Of a DNA stretch of 10,952 nucleotides, positions 1 to 7,929 are shown piece by piece. Source of the DNA: JBLHKE01 sp047619485 (GTDB taxonomy: Bacteria > Verrucomicrobiota > Verrucomicrobiia > Verrucomicrobiales > DEV007); contig JBLHKE010000206.1 in NCBI GenBank assembly GCA_047619485.1, positions 1 through 10,952 on the forward strand, given 5' to 3'. The position numbers were made by a program, and so were the translations under genes. The stretch's first letter is position 1. Every line of letters starts with the position of its first letter. The notes beneath the pieces were generated by a model. That model was not told where the DNA came from, made no database searches, and saw only the letters and a program-made list of their open reading frames with translations.

Positions 1-186
1 AATAAGAAGAAGAACGACGATGGAAGCGTCACCTTGTACTTCGGCCCGAAGGCCCCTGAAGGGCTTGAGGATTACTGGATCCCAACGGCAGGAAAGAGGC
101 CTACTCTGTATGTTCGCTTCTATGGCCCTACCGATGCTTTTTTCGACAAAACGTTCAAGATGCCGGACCTAGAGTTGGTCAAGTAA
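1..186 (+). CDS. DUF1254/DUF1214 domain protein, C-terminal fragment (5' end outside window)
   Basis: Frame 1 is open from the first base to a TAA at 184-186 and encodes the last 61 residues of a protein. It contains DGSVTLYFGP, then DYWIPT, then LYVRFYGP and the closing FKMPDLELVK. This is the usual end of the DUF1214 domain, which is normally found C-terminal to DUF1254 in exported proteins of unknown function. It aligns by eye with the end of the next gene (DGSITIHFGG, then YIVRLYRP, then KFPTP), so the two are paralogues. The YWIPT and FYGPTDAFFDKTF segments resemble the longer members of the family, but the length cannot be judged from a fragment. Only 9 bp separate it from the next start codon, so co-transcription is likely. 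The domain call is from recognition of the motif pattern; the biochemical role is unknown. Confidence 0.8.
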   Translation, partial: NKKKNDDGSVTLYFGPKAPEGLEDYWIPTAGKRPTLYVRFYGPTDAFFDKTFKMPDLELVK

Positions 187-195
187 ACAACGAAT

Positions 196-230
196 ATGAA
201 AACGACAATGAAAACGACAATGAAACGACA
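196..230 (+). repeat. Tandem 12-bp repeat carrying three in-frame start codons
   Basis: The unit ATGAAAACGACA occurs at 196-207 and 208-219, followed by a copy lacking one A (ATGAAACGACA) at 220-230. Each unit begins with an in-frame ATG, so the encoded N-terminus reads MKTTMKTTMKR. Gain or loss of a perfect unit would lengthen or shorten the signal peptide n-region by four residues without breaking the frame. Confidence 0.85.
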
Positions 231-1242
231 ACGAACCCTACAAGCCCTGTTTGCCGCAGGAATTTCAATCTCTGCCCTGGCGACAGCTCATGCTGCGGAG
301 GCCCCCAAGGTCACGGCCAACAACTACGTCCGTGCCGAGTCGGACATTCAGATGATCGGCTACGTCGAGAGCTACAAGAACTTTGGAAAGTTCGAGCATT
401 TCCGGAAGCCCTACGACGTTGATAACCAGGTGACCGTTCGGGGCAACCGGGACACCCTCTACTCGTTTGGGGTGTTTGACCTGAGGTCTCCGCTCACGGT
501 CACGCTTCCGGAAACCGAAGGGCGCTATCAATCCTTGATGATCGTGAGCCAGGATCATTCGATCTGGGGGCTCTACGGCCCGAAGACAGGTGTCCTGACC
601 GAGGAGAAGGTGGGAACGCGCTTTGTGTGTCTGGTCATGCGGACCTTCATGGATCCGAACGATGAGAAGGACGTGAAGGCGGCGCACTTGCTCCAGGATG
701 CGGTCAGCGTCAAGCAGGCTGATATCGGAAAATTCGAACTGCCCGCTTGGAATAAGGAGGAAGTGGAGAAGATGCGAGCCACGATCAATGTGGTTGCCTC
801 CACGGTCACGGATGCGGGAAAGATGTTCGGCAAGAAAGAGGAACTGGATCAGGTCTACTGGTTGCTGGGCGCTGCTCTCGGTTGGGGCGGGTTGCCGGCA
901 GAGGCTGCCAGTTATGTGAATGTCGTCCCCGAAAAGAACGATGGGAAGACCGCCTACACCCTCACCGCGAAAGACGTCCCGGTGGACGCCTTCTGGTCCG
1001 TGACCCTCTACGACGATGAGGGCTGGATACCGCTCAACGAGTACAAGGCCTACTCGTTCAACAACGTCACCGCCAAGAAGGACAAGGACGGCAGCATCAC
1101 CATTCACTTCGGCGGCGATCCCAAGGCGGACAACTTCCTGCCGATCGAGAAGGGCTGGAACTACATCGTGAGGCTCTACCGGCCGAAGAAGGAGATCCTC
1201 GACGGCACCTGGAAGTTCCCGACTCCGGTCGAGGCAAAGTAG
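196..1242 (+). CDS. Exported DUF1254/DUF1214 domain protein
   Basis: A 348-residue secreted protein of unknown function. Residues about 9-33 form a signal peptide (basic MKRQR, a hydrophobic stretch, then AHA before AE), with likely cleavage after A33, so the mature protein is periplasmic or outer-membrane associated. DUF1254 covers roughly residues 55-170 and shows the family motif NRDTLYS at 84-90 followed by GVFDL. DUF1214 covers roughly 245-340 and shows FWSVTLYD from residue 266, then the GWNYIVRLYRP segment. It is shorter than many DUF1254 proteins. The start is ambiguous: in-frame ATGs lie at 196, 208 and 220 inside a 12-bp tandem repeat, and none has a clear ribosome binding site. The third would give the most ordinary signal peptide. 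It follows a paralogue by 9 bp and precedes the hydrolase gene by 86 bp. The family assignment is firm; no reaction is established that I can state. Confidence 0.88.
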   Translation: MKTTMKTTMKRQRTLQALFAAGISISALATAHAAEAPKVTANNYVRAESDIQMIGYVESYKNFGKFEHFRKPYDVDNQVTVRGNRDTLYSFGVFDLRSPLTVTLPETEGRYQSLMIVSQDHSIWGLYGPKTGVLTEEKVGTRFVCLVMRTFMDPNDEKDVKAAHLLQDAVSVKQADIGKFELPAWNKEEVEKMRATINVVASTVTDAGKMFGKKEELDQVYWLLGAALGWGGLPAEAASYVNVVPEKNDGKTAYTLTAKDVPVDAFWSVTLYDDEGWIPLNEYKAYSFNNVTAKKDKDGSITIHFGGDPKADNFLPIEKGWNYIVRLYRPKKEILDGTWKFPTPVEAK

Positions 1243-1328
1243 ACCCATTCCAGCCTTAGAACCGAGAGCCACCGAAGCATGGAGACCAATCAGTCAACTA
1301 CATTCCAGATGATCGGACGACCAAGCCA

Positions 1329-3167
1329 ATGAGACTCAAACTGATTGCCCTACTCCCGCTCGTTGCGCTGTGGTCTTGCTCCGCTCCCGGAGTCAAGGAA
1401 CTCACGAAACCGATCGCCGATTCAAAGATCGCGCAGGTGCTGGTCTCGGGAGATCACCTCACGCCCGAACTCCGCGCCTACCTGGAGCAGAAGGGACTTG
1501 ATCGTGCCTATCGACGCTCACCGGGTGACGCCGTGCGGACTTTATCAAGCCGGCTCCGGACCCGACCATCGGATGACGCCCGCACTGCCTTGGCACAACT
1601 TTGTGCAAAGACCGGTGAGAAGTTGAGGCGCACGAGTCCGGAGGAGGCGATCGGGTTCTATTTGAAGGCTGCCAGCCTGTCCTTTGACGACGCGGTCGCG
1701 ACCGCGGACCAGTCTGATGAGAACCCGATGCGAATCGTCTACAATCATTCGTCGAGGAGCGCGAGTCGGCTGTTGTTCGACGCAGGCTCCCTTTCGAAAA
1801 GCTCGGTGACTGTCCAGGGGCCGGAGACGGTCTACACGGTTCGCGTGAATCAAAAGCGGGCTGGCATGGTCTCGCCCTCCTTTGTCGATACGCTCATTCC
1901 CGCGGACTATCTGGAGTTCAAAGGACTCGATGACCTGACCAGGATCAGACATGAGGGAGTTGGCGGGCGCTTGGTCGGCCACCGCAAAGGCAGCGCGGAG
2001 CGACAAGTAACCGAGCCGCTCTTGCATCCCGACTCCGGGATGTCGATCCCGCTCACCGCCACCCTCGAGTTTGGCGATCGCGGAGAATCCGAACTGGTCA
2101 CTCTGTCGCTTCACGACACCTTGCTCGTTCAGGAAGCTTCGCTCGGCGGCTCGCGAGTCCCCTTGGCGACCGACCTGACCGCTCCGCTGGCGATCATCCA
2201 CAACTACTCGGAACGGGGCAACGTCGGCCTCAAGAACATGATGAAGCCTCTGCGGGCGAAAGCGCGCACGGGACTCTACCTAATGGAGCCGTTCCGGTCC
2301 GACGAGATTCCAATCATCTTTGTTCACGGTTTGAAGTCGACCCCGGACATCTGGCTTGAATCCCTGAACAAGCTGCGCGCGGATCCGCTCGTTCGGGACC
2401 GCTTTCAGCTCCTGGTATTTTCGTATCCGTCAGGGTTCCCAATCGGTGTCAACGCAGCGACCCTCCGCAAGCATCTCCACGAGTTTCGCGAACGCTATGA
2501 TCCACGTGGCACCAACCCGGCGATGCGAAAGATGGTTCTTATCGGCCACAGCATGGGGGGGATTCTGAGTAACTATCAAATCCGCGATAGCGAACAGATC
2601 GTTCACGACAAATTGTTTGATCGTCCACTCGACGAAACCAATCTAACCGACGCGCAGAAAGCCGTTTTCAGGCCGGTGGTCAATTTTGAGGCCAATCCAG
2701 ATATCGGGCGCGTCATCTTTGTCGCCTCGCCGCACGGAGGCAGTGATCTCGCGCTAGGGACGGTCGGAGCGATTGGAACCAAGATTGTCCGGCTTCCGCT
2801 CAAAACACTAATCCTCACCCAGCAGACGAACACGATCGAGGGCATGACCGAAGCTGGACATGCTCTGATGAAATCCAAGCTCACCAGCGTGCATAGTTTG
2901 CGCCCAGATAACCTGGGGCTGAAGACCGTCTGGGAGTTGCCCAATCCTCACAAGGTGCCGGTGCACTCGATCATTGCTCGGGAGAAAGCCAGTGGCAGCC
3001 TGCAGGAAAGCTCGGACGGCGTCGTGGCCTACACGAGTTCTCACGTTGAAAGCGCTGCCTCCGAGAAAGTCGTTGTCGGAGAAGATCACAATTCCGTTAC
3101 GACATCGGACGAAGCCATCAAAGAGCTGAGGAGGATCCTCTATCTACATATTGGTCGAAATCTTTGA
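1329..3167 (+). CDS. Lipoprotein alpha/beta hydrolase (PGAP1/lipase-like)
   Basis: A 612-residue predicted lipoprotein. The N-terminus has a short hydrophobic stretch and lipobox LWSC, with lipidation predicted at Cys17, which would anchor it in the envelope. Residues about 30-320 are not recognised: a helical first part, then a strand-rich part. The alpha/beta-hydrolase domain starts near 325 with PIIFVHGLKS (HG at 333-334, the oxyanion-side motif). The nucleophile elbow GHSMGG lies at 406-411 (Ser408). The likely acid is Asp563 in SSDGVV and the likely base His587 in EDHNSV, giving a complete Ser-Asp-His triad. VASPHGGSDLA and the late D/H spacing match lipase or esterase members related to PGAP1-type hydrolases. 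The substrate is unknown; an acyl ester of envelope lipid or lipoprotein is an inference from location. The start at 1329 is favoured because it leads directly into the lipobox. The upstream GGA at 1315-1317 is a weak, distant ribosome-binding candidate. It lies 28 bp ahead of the channel gene. Confidence 0.88.
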   Translation: MRLKLIALLPLVALWSCSAPGVKELTKPIADSKIAQVLVSGDHLTPELRAYLEQKGLDRAYRRSPGDAVRTLSSRLRTRPSDDARTALAQLCAKTGEKLRRTSPEEAIGFYLKAASLSFDDAVATADQSDENPMRIVYNHSSRSASRLLFDAGSLSKSSVTVQGPETVYTVRVNQKRAGMVSPSFVDTLIPADYLEFKGLDDLTRIRHEGVGGRLVGHRKGSAERQVTEPLLHPDSGMSIPLTATLEFGDRGESELVTLSLHDTLLVQEASLGGSRVPLATDLTAPLAIIHNYSERGNVGLKNMMKPLRAKARTGLYLMEPFRSDEIPIIFVHGLKSTPDIWLESLNKLRADPLVRDRFQLLVFSYPSGFPIGVNAATLRKHLHEFRERYDPRGTNPAMRKMVLIGHSMGGILSNYQIRDSEQIVHDKLFDRPLDETNLTDAQKAVFRPVVNFEANPDIGRVIFVASPHGGSDLALGTVGAIGTKIVRLPLKTLILTQQTNTIEGMTEAGHALMKSKLTSVHSLRPDNLGLKTVWELPNPHKVPVHSIIAREKASGSLQESSDGVVAYTSSHVESAASEKVVVGEDHNSVTTSDEAIKELRRILYLHIGRNL

Positions 3168-3195
3168 CTGATCGATCCAGCTCGTTAATTAGACA

Positions 3196-6100
3196 ATGAA
3201 AACAACCAACCATCTTCGGGCTCGCCGCCCGCTCCTTCTGCTGCTGGCCTGCGGGTTGTTTGCGGTCATTGGAATGGGGGCGCTCAGAGCTCAGAACTCC
3301 GGGGCGGCACCGGATTCGGAAGTGACGACGGTAGCGAGCGTGGCTGACATCGAGGCATTATTAGCGGCGCTCGAGAGCAACGAAGAATTGGCGGCCTCGG
3401 CTAAGGATACGATCGGGGCGAGGTACACGCTGGCGATCAAGAACCTGAAGAACGCTGAGGGGAGGGCGGCCAAGGCAACTGCATTTCGAGATTCGATCCA
3501 GACCGCCCCCGATGAAACCATCGCCCTTACGGCGCAGCTCCAAGCGCTCCCGGCGCCCGAGGATGTGGCAAACGAAGTGTCGATCCAAGGTCTCGCCGAT
3601 CCACAGAGACTCATCATCTCGCGCCGCTCGCAGTTGGAAGACCGACGCGCTCAGCTCGCCGATGCTGAACGCCAACTGGTGGGCGTCGGAGAGCGCTCCA
3701 AGGAGATCGACGCCCGTTTGCCGATCGCGCGCAACGAACGGAGAAATTCCGAGACCAAACTCACGGCTCCGGAGATCGCTAATGCCACGTCGACCCAGCA
3801 GGTCGCCGATCGCCTGGTTGTGCTGTCAAAGCGCGAGGCTCTCAGCGCCGAAATTGAAATGCTCAGGCAAGAGCAGCTAACAATCGACCTTCAAGAGAAC
3901 ACGGCTCTTGCGCGGCGCGACTTGTTGGAGCGGCAGCTCGAAAACGACGGTGCTTCGCTCAAGGCACTGGAGGCACTGGCAAGCCAAAGGCAGTTGACTG
4001 AGGCAAACACGCTCGCCGAGCGGATCGCTGCGGCGTTGACCGTGGCAGACTCTGAGCGTGGCGACGAAGCGGTTGCCGCACTTGCTGCCGAGATGCAGCA
4101 GCTGTCTCAGGACAATATCGCAGCAGTGAAACAGATCATGGAGATCAATGAGACCTTCGATGATGTCACTGCGAAGCTGACCCAGCTCAGCAGCGAATTT
4201 GAGCGCATCAAGGAAAAGCTGAAGTTAGGGGGGCTTGAAGGGACGTTTGGGCAGGTGCTCGCAGGGCAGCGGCGTCGGTTGCCCAGCCCTCACTCATTCG
4301 ACTACGCGCTGGAGGAGCGCCGGGCGACGCTCCTCGAGGTGCGGTTGGAACTGGGCCGAGCAGAGCGTAAGCTCAAGAAGCAGCCAGCTCTGCAGAAGAG
4401 CTTCGCCGAAAGCTCGCCTGCCGCTGTAACCCAGCTGGTGGAACTGCGTGGCGAAGTGTTGGGAAAACTCCGCACCGAGTATCGAACCTTGGTGCGAGGC
4501 TTGTCGAGGCTCGACGCCGAAGAGCGCTCTTACCGCGACAAGATTGTCGATGTGCGAGATTTCCTCGCGGAAAAGGAAGTTCTAACGAGAAGCTCCGCGC
4601 CGCTCAGCCCTAGATCCTTCAAAGACCTACCCGCAGGAGTGCAATGGCTCGTCGGTCCCGAGCGTTGGCGGGAACTCGGCCGAGCCTCGATTGGGATCTT
4701 TCAACGCAACCCCACGCTCAGTGTTTTCATTGCCATCGTGGTGATTGCATTGGTGGCAATGCGGCGCCGCCTTATCAGGACGATCACCGAGTCGGGTATT
4801 CAGACCAAGCGGATTTCGACAGATCGCTATGCGCACACGTTCAAGGCGGTCGTGGCGACTGGCCTGCTCACATTACCAGTGCCCATCGTGCTCGGATTTG
4901 TAGCCTGGGCCTTGGTGAGAGATCCCAACGGGTCGGACTGGCTGCGTGGCTTCAGTCGCGGGCTCTATTGGTCGGCCTTCATCGTCGCGGGTTCATGGTT
5001 CTTGGTTTCGGCATGCCGCCGGGGAGGTCTGGGAGTCGCCCATTTCAGGTGGAACGAGGAAGGCGCCATCAGGGTGCGCCGGGCACTCTGGCAAAGCATG
5101 GCGGTCTACTTGCCCGGCCTCGTCATCATCTCCAGCTTGCTTTTCGAAAATTCGTCGCAGCACTTCGATGGCGTCGGCCGGATCGCACTGAGTCTCGCCC
5201 ATCTTTGGATGGCCTTCGTCCTAGGCAAACTCCTCAGCCCGTCTCGCGGTATCGTCGCAGGTATCATCAAGAAACATCCGCGGCGACTCGTAGCAATCCT
5301 GCGCTACGTCTGGTATCCGGTGGTGCTGATCTTCCCTCTCGCACTGGTGGTGCTGGCGTGCCTTGGATATGTGCTGACGGCGCTCATCTTGAGCCTATTG
5401 GGTGTTTCAACATTGGGGCTCGTCGCGGCTGGCGTCGTCTTTTACCACCTAGTTCTCCGCTGGTTCATGATCAACGAACGCAAACTCGCGCTCGAAGAGG
5501 CCATCGAAGAACGGCGCGCCCGGCGCGAGGCTGCAGCGCAGACGGAAGAGGACGTTGTGGACGAGAGCATCGATGTCGAAGAGCCGGAACTCGACCTCGA
5601 CGCCGTCGGCCAGCAAACCCGCAGCATGCTCCGCTCGTTGACCATCGTCGGCGTCGTCATTGTGATTTGGACGCTCTGGTCGGCCCAGCGAGGCTTATCC
5701 GTCCACCAGACTTTGGATCAATTCGGCATCGTCGGCGATTTCAGCCTGCTGGAGTTCGTCCAAGCCGTCTTGGTCGGGGTCACGTTCTCCGTCGTCATTC
5801 GCAACCTGCCCGGGCTCCTCGAACTCATGGGTTTGCGTGCGGCAGCCAAGGACGCGGGGACACGCTTTGCGATCGCGACTCTCTGTCAGTATGGTGTCGC
5901 CATCGTCGGGGTGGCGCTGCTCTTCAGCGTCCTCGGTCTCGACTGGTCAAGTTTCGGTTGGATCGCGACCGGGCTCAGCGTCGGGCTCGGATTCGGCATG
6001 CAGGAGATCGTTGCCAACTTCATCAGCGGCATCATCCTGCTATTCGAGCGCCCGGTCCGCGTCGGAGACGTGGTTACGCTCGACGGCGTGACGGGAACGG

Positions 6101-6558
6101 TGACGCGGATCCGCATGCGAGCGACCACCGTCACCAACTGGGATCGCCAGGAGTACATCGTGCCAAACAAACAGCTCGTTACTGGCACCTTCACCAACTG
6201 GACGCTGACCAGTCCCATCAACCGCATTGTCATCATTGTAGGCGTCGCGTACGGAAGCGATACCGGCAAGGCCTTGCAGATCCTTCGAGACGTGGCTCAC
6301 GATCACCCCAGAATCATGGACGAACCCGCACCGGTGGTAACCTTTGATCAGTTCGCGGACAGCACGCTCAACCTCATGCTACGCTGCTACCTCCCGGATA
6401 TGGACGGACGCTGGGTCACCGTCAGCGAACTCAACGAAGCCATCGACGATCGCTTCAAAAAGGCCGGGATCGAGATCGCCTTCCCGCAGCAGGATCTCCA
6501 CCTGAAGAGTATCAATCCCGCCGTGGCTGAGGGCCTTAAAGGGCAACTGGCTAGCTAG
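3196..6558 (+). CDS. Large mechanosensitive channel, MscS superfamily (MscK/KefA-type)
   Basis: A 1120-residue inner-membrane channel expected to open under membrane tension and release solutes during osmotic downshock. A signal peptide (RARRPLLLLLACG, cleavage near LRA at residue 32) is followed by a long periplasmic coiled-coil region, about 45-460, rich in Glu, Arg, Leu and Ala. Membrane segments begin near residue 507 (LSVFIAIVVIALVAM) and continue to about 910. The pore helix and beta domain are unmistakable: GWIATGLSVGLGFGMQE starting at 921, ANFISGIILLFERPVRVGD, then TVTNWDRQEYIVPNKQL and the C-terminal alpha/beta domain ending in IAFPQQDLHLKSI. Length and layout match the large MscK/MscM class rather than the roughly 290-residue MscS core. 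A highly charged loop (about 767-810) precedes the last membrane segments. The only reasonable start is 3196, in an A/T-rich leader without a Shine-Dalgarno sequence. Ion specificity and a K+ requirement as in E. coli MscK cannot be inferred. Confidence 0.95.
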   Translation: MKTTNHLRARRPLLLLLACGLFAVIGMGALRAQNSGAAPDSEVTTVASVADIEALLAALESNEELAASAKDTIGARYTLAIKNLKNAEGRAAKATAFRDSIQTAPDETIALTAQLQALPAPEDVANEVSIQGLADPQRLIISRRSQLEDRRAQLADAERQLVGVGERSKEIDARLPIARNERRNSETKLTAPEIANATSTQQVADRLVVLSKREALSAEIEMLRQEQLTIDLQENTALARRDLLERQLENDGASLKALEALASQRQLTEANTLAERIAAALTVADSERGDEAVAALAAEMQQLSQDNIAAVKQIMEINETFDDVTAKLTQLSSEFERIKEKLKLGGLEGTFGQVLAGQRRRLPSPHSFDYALEERRATLLEVRLELGRAERKLKKQPALQKSFAESSPAAVTQLVELRGEVLGKLRTEYRTLVRGLSRLDAEERSYRDKIVDVRDFLAEKEVLTRSSAPLSPRSFKDLPAGVQWLVGPERWRELGRASIGIFQRNPTLSVFIAIVVIALVAMRRRLIRTITESGIQTKRISTDRYAHTFKAVVATGLLTLPVPIVLGFVAWALVRDPNGSDWLRGFSRGLYWSAFIVAGSWFLVSACRRGGLGVAHFRWNEEGAIRVRRALWQSMAVYLPGLVIISSLLFENSSQHFDGVGRIALSLAHLWMAFVLGKLLSPSRGIVAGIIKKHPRRLVAILRYVWYPVVLIFPLALVVLACLGYVLTALILSLLGVSTLGLVAAGVVFYHLVLRWFMINERKLALEEAIEERRARREAAAQTEEDVVDESIDVEEPELDLDAVGQQTRSMLRSLTIVGVVIVIWTLWSAQRGLSVHQTLDQFGIVGDFSLLEFVQAVLVGVTFSVVIRNLPGLLELMGLRAAAKDAGTRFAIATLCQYGVAIVGVALLFSVLGLDWSSFGWIATGLSVGLGFGMQEIVANFISGIILLFERPVRVGDVVTLDGVTGTVTRIRMRATTVTNWDRQEYIVPNKQLVTGTFTNWTLTSPINRIVIIVGVAYGSDTGKALQILRDVAHDHPRIMDEPAPVVTFDQFADSTLNLMLRCYLPDMDGRWVTVSELNEAIDDRFKKAGIEIAFPQQDLHLKSINPAVAEGLKGQLAS

Positions 6559-6621
6559 AGATCTAAAGATGAGATCATTCAGTCGAACAAATAGAAAACG
6601 AAACAAACAAGAATACTTAAG

Positions 6622-7374
6622 ATGAAAGCAAAACTAATTCTCCGTACAACCGCGATGCTCGCGGCCGCCGCATCGATGGTCAGTTGCGCGACTCTCGCGC
6701 CACCTTCGAAGCTAGAAATCGAACCGCAGGCGGATAGCTTGCTGAAGGCGATGTCCGATAAGCTCGCTGCCGCCCAGCAGTTTAGTGTCAAGGCAGTGCG
6801 CACCCTCGATCCGCAACTGGTCGAGGGGACAAACGCAAAGCTGCGCGCCAACATCGAGTTCGATGTGGCGCGCCCGAATAGGTTCCAGGGTTCCACGCGC
6901 GATTCAGAATCGACGCGCCAGCTATTCTACGACGGCAAGCAGATGGTGATCTGGGATAAAACGGCCGACGTCTACGCGACGGTCCCAGCGCCGAACTCGA
7001 TCGACAAAACCATCGACCAACTCGAAGAGAAGTGGGGCGTGCAACCGCCCTTGGCCGACCTGCTGGTCTCCGATCCTTACAGTAGCCTCACCGGTGGCGA
7101 GGGAAGCGCAAAGCTGGCCGGCACTGAACGCATCAACGGAGTTGCCTGCGATCACGTCTCAGTGACGCAGCAGAATATCGACTGGGACATCTGGATCGCA
7201 CAATCAGATTCGCTACCGCGCAAGTTCGTCATCACCATGAAGGATCGCCCCGGAAAGCCTCAGCTGAGTGGCGTGTTCTCAGAATGGAACTTGAACGCCA
7301 TGTTCCCACCGAGCCACTTCGAGCCACGCGTCGGAAAGAACTCCACCAAGATCGAGATGATCCCGATGAACTAA
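6622..7374 (+). CDS. DUF2092-type lipoprotein
   Basis: A 250-residue predicted lipoprotein. Lys3 and Lys (basic) residues, a hydrophobic segment and lipobox MVSC place the lipidated residue at Cys22. The mature part opens with a helix (ADSLLKAMSDKLAAAQQFSVKA), then alternating strands (RANIEFDVARPNRF, RQLFYDGKQMVIWD). The segment at 116-148 (DVYATVPAP, then SIDKTIDQLEEKWG, then PPLADLL) is the recognisable DUF2092 pattern. Late features include GVACDHVSV, IDWDIWIAQ and LPRKFVITMKD. The family is thought to have a LolA/LolB-like fold (half barrel with hydrophobic cavity), so lipid or lipoprotein binding is an inference, not shown. It sits 63 bp after the channel gene and 23 bp before the next gene. 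The start at 6622 follows an A-rich leader (ends ACTTAAG) and leads straight into the signal peptide. Confidence 0.82.
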   Translation: MKAKLILRTTAMLAAAASMVSCATLAPPSKLEIEPQADSLLKAMSDKLAAAQQFSVKAVRTLDPQLVEGTNAKLRANIEFDVARPNRFQGSTRDSESTRQLFYDGKQMVIWDKTADVYATVPAPNSIDKTIDQLEEKWGVQPPLADLLVSDPYSSLTGGEGSAKLAGTERINGVACDHVSVTQQNIDWDIWIAQSDSLPRKFVITMKDRPGKPQLSGVFSEWNLNAMFPPSHFEPRVGKNSTKIEMIPMN

Positions 7375-7397
7375 GTAAACGCAGAAAAAAGCATCCC

Positions 7398-7910
7398 ATG
7401 AAATTAATCAACATCGTAAAATTGAAGTCCATCGCGAGCGCACTTGTAGCCCTCGCGACCATCGTCACGCCGAGCACGACCGTTCTGGTCGCGGCAGCCA
7501 CCACCGGCATCGTTCTCGCGAGCGCCGAACAGGCGGAAGCCCAGACGGTTCGCATGAACAACCGCCAATCGAGAAGTAGCGTCTCACGAAACACCCGCCA
7601 GACAGTGCGTCAGGTGACGCGCACTCCCGGCAATGCCGGTAGAGACATCGCCCGCAATGCGAATCAAGCTGGTCGGCAGGTCTCGCGCAACACCCGCCAG
7701 AGCGTGCGCCAGATCAGCCGTCGCCACTTCTACGCACTGCCCACTGGTTATCGCTGGGTGACGTTTGGAAAATATCGCTATTGCTACCATGGTGGGCTCC
7801 ACTACTATCCCTACATGCACAGTGGCAAGACGGTCTACATCCAAGTCGACGTCAGCTCCAGCAGTCCAACACCACCGTCGTCCACCCAGGTCATCGTCAA
7901 CGTCAATTAA
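7398..7910 (+). CDS. Small exported Arg-rich repeat protein (DUF6515-like C-terminus)
   Basis: A 170-residue protein. The start at 7398 is chosen because it gives a signal peptide and clears the preceding gene; an in-frame ATG at 7284 would overlap the DUF2092 gene by 91 bp with non-signal sequence. The leader is long (hydrophobic about 11-43), with likely cleavage after Ala48 (AEA before QT). Residues 62-105 form four tandem 11-residue units beginning VSRNTRQTVRQ and ending VSRNTRQSVRQ, very Arg-rich. The C-terminal part, from G117, is Tyr-rich (GYRWVTFGKYRYCYHGGLHY at 117-136), then KTVYIQVDV and a Ser/Pro tail. This resembles DUF6515-type envelope proteins with a short Gly/Tyr-rich strand module; that match is by eye. 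It is 19 bp upstream of the beta-barrel gene. Function unknown; the basic repeats could contact anionic surfaces such as LPS, peptidoglycan polymers or membranes. Confidence 0.75.
   Translation: MKLINIVKLKSIASALVALATIVTPSTTVLVAAATTGIVLASAEQAEAQTVRMNNRQSRSSVSRNTRQTVRQVTRTPGNAGRDIARNANQAGRQVSRNTRQSVRQISRRHFYALPTGYRWVTFGKYRYCYHGGLHYYPYMHSGKTVYIQVDVSSSSPTPPSSTQVIVNVN
7581..7712 (+). repeat. Four 33-bp coding repeats (11-residue units)
   Basis: Within the Arg-rich gene, four consecutive units of 11 codons can be aligned: VSRNTRQTVRQ, VTRTPGNAGRD, IARNANQAGRQ, VSRNTRQSVRQ. Position 1 is V or I, position 3 is always R, position 10 is always R. The first and last units differ at only one residue, while the middle two have diverged, suggesting an old duplication. 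Eleven-residue periodicity is typical of amphipathic helices lying on a surface or of hendecad coiled coils. Confidence 0.75.
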
Positions 7911-7929
7911 TCCAACTACCAAATATCTT

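Noticed and set aside
265..1272. A 335-codon open frame on the - strand opposite the DUF1254 gene
   Set aside because: It is antisense to a firmly recognised gene, and its composition is that of a mirror frame with no recognisable motif or signal peptide.
1545..2201. A 218-codon - strand frame opposite the hydrolase
   Set aside because: Antisense shadow; the + strand frame carries the lipobox and full catalytic triad.
4644..6347. A 567-codon open frame on the + strand inside the channel gene
   Set aside because: It overlaps the MscK-type gene in another frame, has an Arg/His/Pro-rich composition typical of a shifted high-GC frame, and shows no domain motif.
7284..7397. Upstream extension of the Arg-rich protein to an ATG at 7284
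   Set aside because: It would overlap the DUF2092 gene by 91 bp and place charged sequence before the signal peptide.
7765..7929. Upstream extension of the beta-barrel protein to an ATG at 7765
   Set aside because: It would overlap the Arg-rich gene and bury the signal peptide that begins at 7930.
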